This document shows, one piece after another, positions 4,060 through 6,625 of a stretch of 6,625 nt of DNA (the first letter of the stretch is position 1; each line of letters starts with the position of its first letter). Position numbers and translations under genes: made by a program. Below the pieces are notes generated by a model. The model saw only the letters and a list, made by a program, of their open reading frames with translations, ran no database searches and was not told the DNA's origin. Origin of the DNA: JAGXLP01 sp964649445 (lineage in GTDB: Bacteria; Bipolaricaulota; Bipolaricaulia; M55B111); NCBI GenBank assembly GCA_964649445.1, contig CAZYPS010000101.1, forward strand, positions 1 through 6,625, in the 5' to 3' direction.

Positions 4060-5175
4060 ATGTCATATACGACAAAATTACAAATCTGGTTAGTATTCCT
4101 CATTTTTATTTTATTAACTTTTTCTTTTTTGTCCCCATTTACCGCCAATGTTTCTGGTGCTAGCGACCGTCCTCTGACCGTAGAACTGGAAAACGAACTT
4201 TCTTTCGAGCCAACCGAACAAAAGCTAATTTCCGACTACGATTCGGAAATTGCCTTTTCTTACGAACCCGGGGTATTCGAAATCGAAACTTCGTCCGAGT
4301 TCGAAATTGATGGTCTATCCGAAGTTGAACTCCTCTTGGGGATCGAGAAAGATCCCTTTGAGGCAGAAAGCGAGTTGGCTTTCGATCCTGAGAAGACCAA
4401 ACTGGTGTCCTACGAGCTGGCCGGAGATATTCAGCTCGATCCAAATACGGCTTTCGAAATCGAGTACGAATCAGACTATCCGGAAAAAGGAGAGACCGCG
4501 GTTCCGGAGCTGATGTTAACTATCGACCGGGAATTAACGAAGGAACTCTCAATTGAGATCGAGGGAGAATATTCCGAACCGGAAAGGCCACTCAATCCCG
4601 TTCCAAATGAAACAGAAGTAGACCTATCCGGGTTAGAGGGCAGAAATTTCGCCCTAGATACGGAACTCGAGTTCGAGAAAAAAGAACTGGAAGAGATCGA
4701 GTTTGACTTCGAAAGGTCGGATTCCTCCTTCGGGAAATCCGGGTTAAACCTGGAAGCTTCAATAAGCTGGGAGCTTTCAGAGGATTCTGTAGAGTTCGAA
4801 CCGGAACTAGAACTCGAATTCGGGGAATTATCTCTGGAGACGATTTTATACCTTGGAGACAAAACTCAAATCAGGAAACTGGAGATCCTAGAGGCAAGTT
4901 TAGACGATCTGGAGCTTGCCGGGTGGAACCTCGAGTTCTCAACCGACTTCGAGTCGGAAGAATCCGAAATAACTCTGGAAAGAGACCACGAAAACCCGGA
5001 AGTCGAATTTGAATTCGAAATCCGGGCGAACGAAAACGACAATCTCTTCAATCTCGGAGAAATGACCGGAGAATTAGACTGGAAACCTGAGGAATATTTG
5101 GCCGTAACGATAGAAGCTGAGCCCGGACTATCTTCTCCTCCGGAATTTTCTCTTTCGACTGAATACGAGTTTTAG
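4060..5175 (+). CDS. Exported, extremely acidic beta-patterned protein (371 aa), putative outer-membrane or surface protein
   Basis: The start at ATG 4060 has GGAGGT (4048-4053) six bases upstream. A signal peptide spans residues 1 to about 34: Lys6, hydrophobic core IWLVFLIFILLTFSFL, probable cleavage in VSGA-SDRP. The rest is strikingly biased: by hand count about 77 Glu and 22 Asp against about 21 Lys plus Arg, and no Cys. Glu alternates with hydrophobic or aromatic residues in run after run (FEIETSSEFEID 73-84, FEIEYESDY 132-140, FEPELELEFGELSLE 246-260, VEFEFEIR 315-322), the mark of amphipathic beta strands with one acidic face. Turn-like PN, GD and DN stretches separate them. The final segment FSLSTEYEF (363-371) ends in Phe, as the beta-signal of outer-membrane barrels does. 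I recognise no family. An acidic barrel is the first guess; a cation-binding surface beta-solenoid is the alternative. Confidence 0.75.
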   Translation: MSYTTKLQIWLVFLIFILLTFSFLSPFTANVSGASDRPLTVELENELSFEPTEQKLISDYDSEIAFSYEPGVFEIETSSEFEIDGLSEVELLLGIEKDPFEAESELAFDPEKTKLVSYELAGDIQLDPNTAFEIEYESDYPEKGETAVPELMLTIDRELTKELSIEIEGEYSEPERPLNPVPNETEVDLSGLEGRNFALDTELEFEKKELEEIEFDFERSDSSFGKSGLNLEASISWELSEDSVEFEPELELEFGELSLETILYLGDKTQIRKLEILEASLDDLELAGWNLEFSTDFESEESEITLERDHENPEVEFEFEIRANENDNLFNLGEMTGELDWKPEEYLAVTIEAEPGLSSPPEFSLSTEYEF

Positions 5176-5262
5176 CTCTTCTCAACCAGAATTTTCGGTC
5201 TACTAGAATTTAAGACTGGAGGATCATATATTTTTAAAAAACTTTAATACTTGGCAAATCTT

Positions 5263-5268
5263 TATAGA
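5263..5268 (+). promoter_or_regulatory. Possible -10 element of a near-leaderless MFS transcript
   Basis: TATAGA at 5263-5268 lies eight bases before the MFS ATG at 5277. If used, transcription would start at about 5275-5277, leaving almost no leader, in keeping with the missing Shine-Dalgarno. No good -35 hexamer is seen 16-18 bp upstream, though the DNA from 5226 to 5249 is very A/T-rich. Weak evidence. Confidence 0.25.
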
Positions 5269-5276
5269 CCTTAACC

Positions 5277-6455
5277 ATGAAATATAAATCGAACCTGATA
5301 GACAATAAGAAAAAATGGACCGTTTCCGCCCTTCTCTACCTGGGACTTGGAGCAGTTGTAATGCAGATGCGTGGAGCGATGTTGCCCAACTTCCAGGCGG
5401 AATTCCAGGTCTCAGAGTCCCTACTCGGACTGGTGTCGCCCGCAGGAACGATTGGGTTTACAGCAGTGGCACTGACAATGGGGATGATAGCGGGCAGAGT
5501 TGACATCCGAAAGTACATCCAGGCGGGTGCTTTGCTAACAGCTATAACTACGTTCCTGATCGGGCTGGCGCCGTTTTATTCCCTGCTGCTTGCCGCAATC
5601 GTATTACGTGGGATGGCGGGCGGGATGCCGGGAGGATTAACCCGTCCCATTTTGAGCCACCTTTACCCGAACAACAGGGGAAAAATATTTAATATCCATG
5701 AGGCCGTATGGGCGTTCGGAGCGGCCTGTGGACCGCTGGTTGCGAATCTCGTTCTCCGATTCTGGAGCTGGAGAATGGGTTACTACCTTATTGGTTTGTC
5801 CTTTTTACCTGTCTTTATTTTGATGTTCAGGTCCTCCGACTTCCCGGCTGAGATCGAGGAAAAACCTCTTACTTATTCCCAGTTCCTCGAAATTATAAAG
5901 AATCCCGTGATCGTATACGTGGGTATAATCCTGTTTCTTAACGTAGGTGTAGAAGGTGGGTTCTTCACCTGGCTTCCGTATTATCTCTCACAGTCACTTC
6001 CCCATAGCGTGGCAAACTTCGCTCTGACCGGTTTTATTGGGGCTTACGTTCCGGGAAGGTTATTAAACAGTTATCTGACGAATAAATTTTCACTCACTTC
6101 ACTGCTCCTCGCCGCTTCGTCTATCGTAACTGTACTTATCGTCGTGGCTTTCTTTTTTACAAGCGGGTATGGACAGATCTTCGTTATAATTGGAATAGGT
6201 TTTTTCATTTCAACGGTATTCCCAAATCTTTTCGCTCTTGCAACAAAATCCTATCCCCGCCATAGCGGGCCGATAAACGGTCTGGTCATGACTTTCGACC
6301 CACTCGGAATATCAATTGTTCCTGTCATTATGGGGATAATCGCGGACAACTTTGGGATAACGATTTCCATGAGATCGATGGCGCTCTTCATGGTTGGATC
6401 GATAACCTTTCTCCTCCTACTCCACCGAAAGCTAGCCAGGACGAAGGTAGATTAA
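5277..6455 (+). CDS. Major facilitator superfamily (MFS) transporter, 392 aa
   Basis: A secondary transporter of the inner membrane with about 12 hydrophobic segments (roughly 15-35, 50-72, 80-99, 102-122, 143-162, 166-185, 210-232, 245-265, 272-292, 298-318, 332-355, 360-383) and a longer charged central loop at 186-209, the usual 6+6 MFS plan. The loop between helices 2 and 3 reads GRVDIRKY (73-80), a relaxed form of the MFS A motif. Helix 4 starts with RGMAGGMPGG (111-120), B-motif-like, and helix 5 has GAACGP (148-153), C-motif-like. The symmetrical loop after helix 8 has PGRLLNSYLTNK (259-270). Substrate and coupling ion cannot be read off. The start is fixed by an in-frame TAG at 5265-5267, and the basic N terminus (KKKW) suits the cytoplasmic side. 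No Shine-Dalgarno precedes the ATG; the nearest, GGAGGATC, is about 50 bases upstream. Confidence 0.9.
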   Translation: MKYKSNLIDNKKKWTVSALLYLGLGAVVMQMRGAMLPNFQAEFQVSESLLGLVSPAGTIGFTAVALTMGMIAGRVDIRKYIQAGALLTAITTFLIGLAPFYSLLLAAIVLRGMAGGMPGGLTRPILSHLYPNNRGKIFNIHEAVWAFGAACGPLVANLVLRFWSWRMGYYLIGLSFLPVFILMFRSSDFPAEIEEKPLTYSQFLEIIKNPVIVYVGIILFLNVGVEGGFFTWLPYYLSQSLPHSVANFALTGFIGAYVPGRLLNSYLTNKFSLTSLLLAASSIVTVLIVVAFFFTSGYGQIFVIIGIGFFISTVFPNLFALATKSYPRHSGPINGLVMTFDPLGISIVPVIMGIIADNFGITISMRSMALFMVGSITFLLLLHRKLARTKVD

Positions 6456-6475
6456 AATCTCCCAATTAAAATCTC
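6451..6475. repeat. Short direct repeat at the end of the MFS gene
   Basis: ATTAAAATCTC occurs at 6451-6461, overlapping the MFS stop codon, and again at 6465-6475. It may reflect local slippage duplication. No function is evident. Confidence 0.5.
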
Positions 6476-6512
6476 GCAGTTCAAAAAAATGTAGGACATC
6501 GACAGGTGAGAC

Positions 6513-6539
6513 AACTCATCCGGAAATTCCGGATAAGTT
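6513..6539. repeat. 27-bp near-perfect palindrome between convergent MFS and tRNA genes
   Basis: The sequence is symmetrical about 6526: AACT-C-ATCCGGAA, one centre base, then TTCCGGAT-A-AGTT, with a single mismatched pair (6517/6535). In RNA it would form a stable hairpin from either strand, so a bidirectional terminator is one reading. However, T-runs beside it are poor on both strands (TTTT at 6546-6549 on the plus strand). A dimeric protein binding site is the other reading. Confidence 0.6.
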
Positions 6540-6580
6540 AGAAACTTTTCAGGAAAGCCAAACATCAAGGTGAAAAGAAC

Positions 6581-6625
6581 TGGTGCCGAGGCCCAGAGTC
6601 GAACTGGGGACACCCGCCTTTTCAG
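6581..6625 (-). tRNA. tRNA-Phe(GAA), 3' part, cut by the window edge
   Basis: On the minus strand the window opens exactly at the anticodon loop CTGAAAA, with anticodon GAA for phenylalanine. Then follow the 3' anticodon stem GGCGG, the variable loop GTGTC, the T arm CCCAG-TTCGACT-CTGGG, the acceptor strand CCTCGGC, discriminator A and an encoded CCA (ending at 6581). All 45 positions from 32 to 76 fit the standard cloverleaf without insertion. The 5' half lies beyond the window. It charges Phe for translation and is convergent with the MFS gene. Confidence 0.9.

Noticed and set aside
4160..5051. Several long open frames in other registers under the acidic protein gene (both strands)
   Set aside because: They arise from the repetitive GAA/TTC codon pattern of the Glu-rich gene; their translations are low-complexity Ser or Arg-rich and lack ribosome sites.
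1..6625. CRISPR array, insertion sequence or phage genes
   Set aside because: No regularly spaced repeats, transposase or integrase frames or target-site duplications are seen in the window.

Overview
The window reads as chromosomal DNA of a bacterium with intermediate G+C. Bacterial signs are sigma-70-type promoters (a clean TTGACA-17-TATTAT), Shine-Dalgarno sites before most genes, rho-independent terminators and GTG/TTG starts. Several exported proteins carry signal peptides without a lipobox cysteine. One of them is a Glu-rich, beta-patterned protein ending in phenylalanine, which suggests a diderm envelope. I cannot name the lineage; an anaerobic or halophilic candidate-phylum type organism is only a guess.

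Layout. Positions 1-177 (minus): the 5' end of an exported protein cut by the window edge. Positions 397-712: a strong promoter, a 61-codon small ORF rich in internal inverted repeats, and a strong intrinsic terminator. Positions 820-3060: a polar amino acid ABC uptake operon (binding protein, then two different permeases) with a hairpin/T-run attenuator after the binding protein. A 16-codon mini-ORF couples the second permease to the first. No ATPase gene is present. Positions 3061-3444: gene-poor. Positions 3445-3881: three consecutive miniproteins (31, 36 and 48 aa), each with one membrane segment. They align without gaps over 22 residues and are followed by a structured terminator. Positions 4060-5175: a 371-aa exported, extremely acidic beta-patterned protein. 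Positions 5277-6455: a 12-helix MFS transporter with no Shine-Dalgarno. Positions 6581-6625 (minus): the 3' part of a tRNA-Phe(GAA), convergent with the MFS gene.

How the parts relate. The ABC genes form one functional unit: periplasmic capture plus a heterodimeric membrane channel, with energy from an ATPase encoded elsewhere. The region 397-819 may be an independent small gene or a regulatory leader of the ABC operon; the sequence allows both. The three miniproteins are the strongest candidate for something undescribed: a tandemly duplicated family of bitopic membrane peptides, too short for routine annotation, next to an acidic envelope protein.
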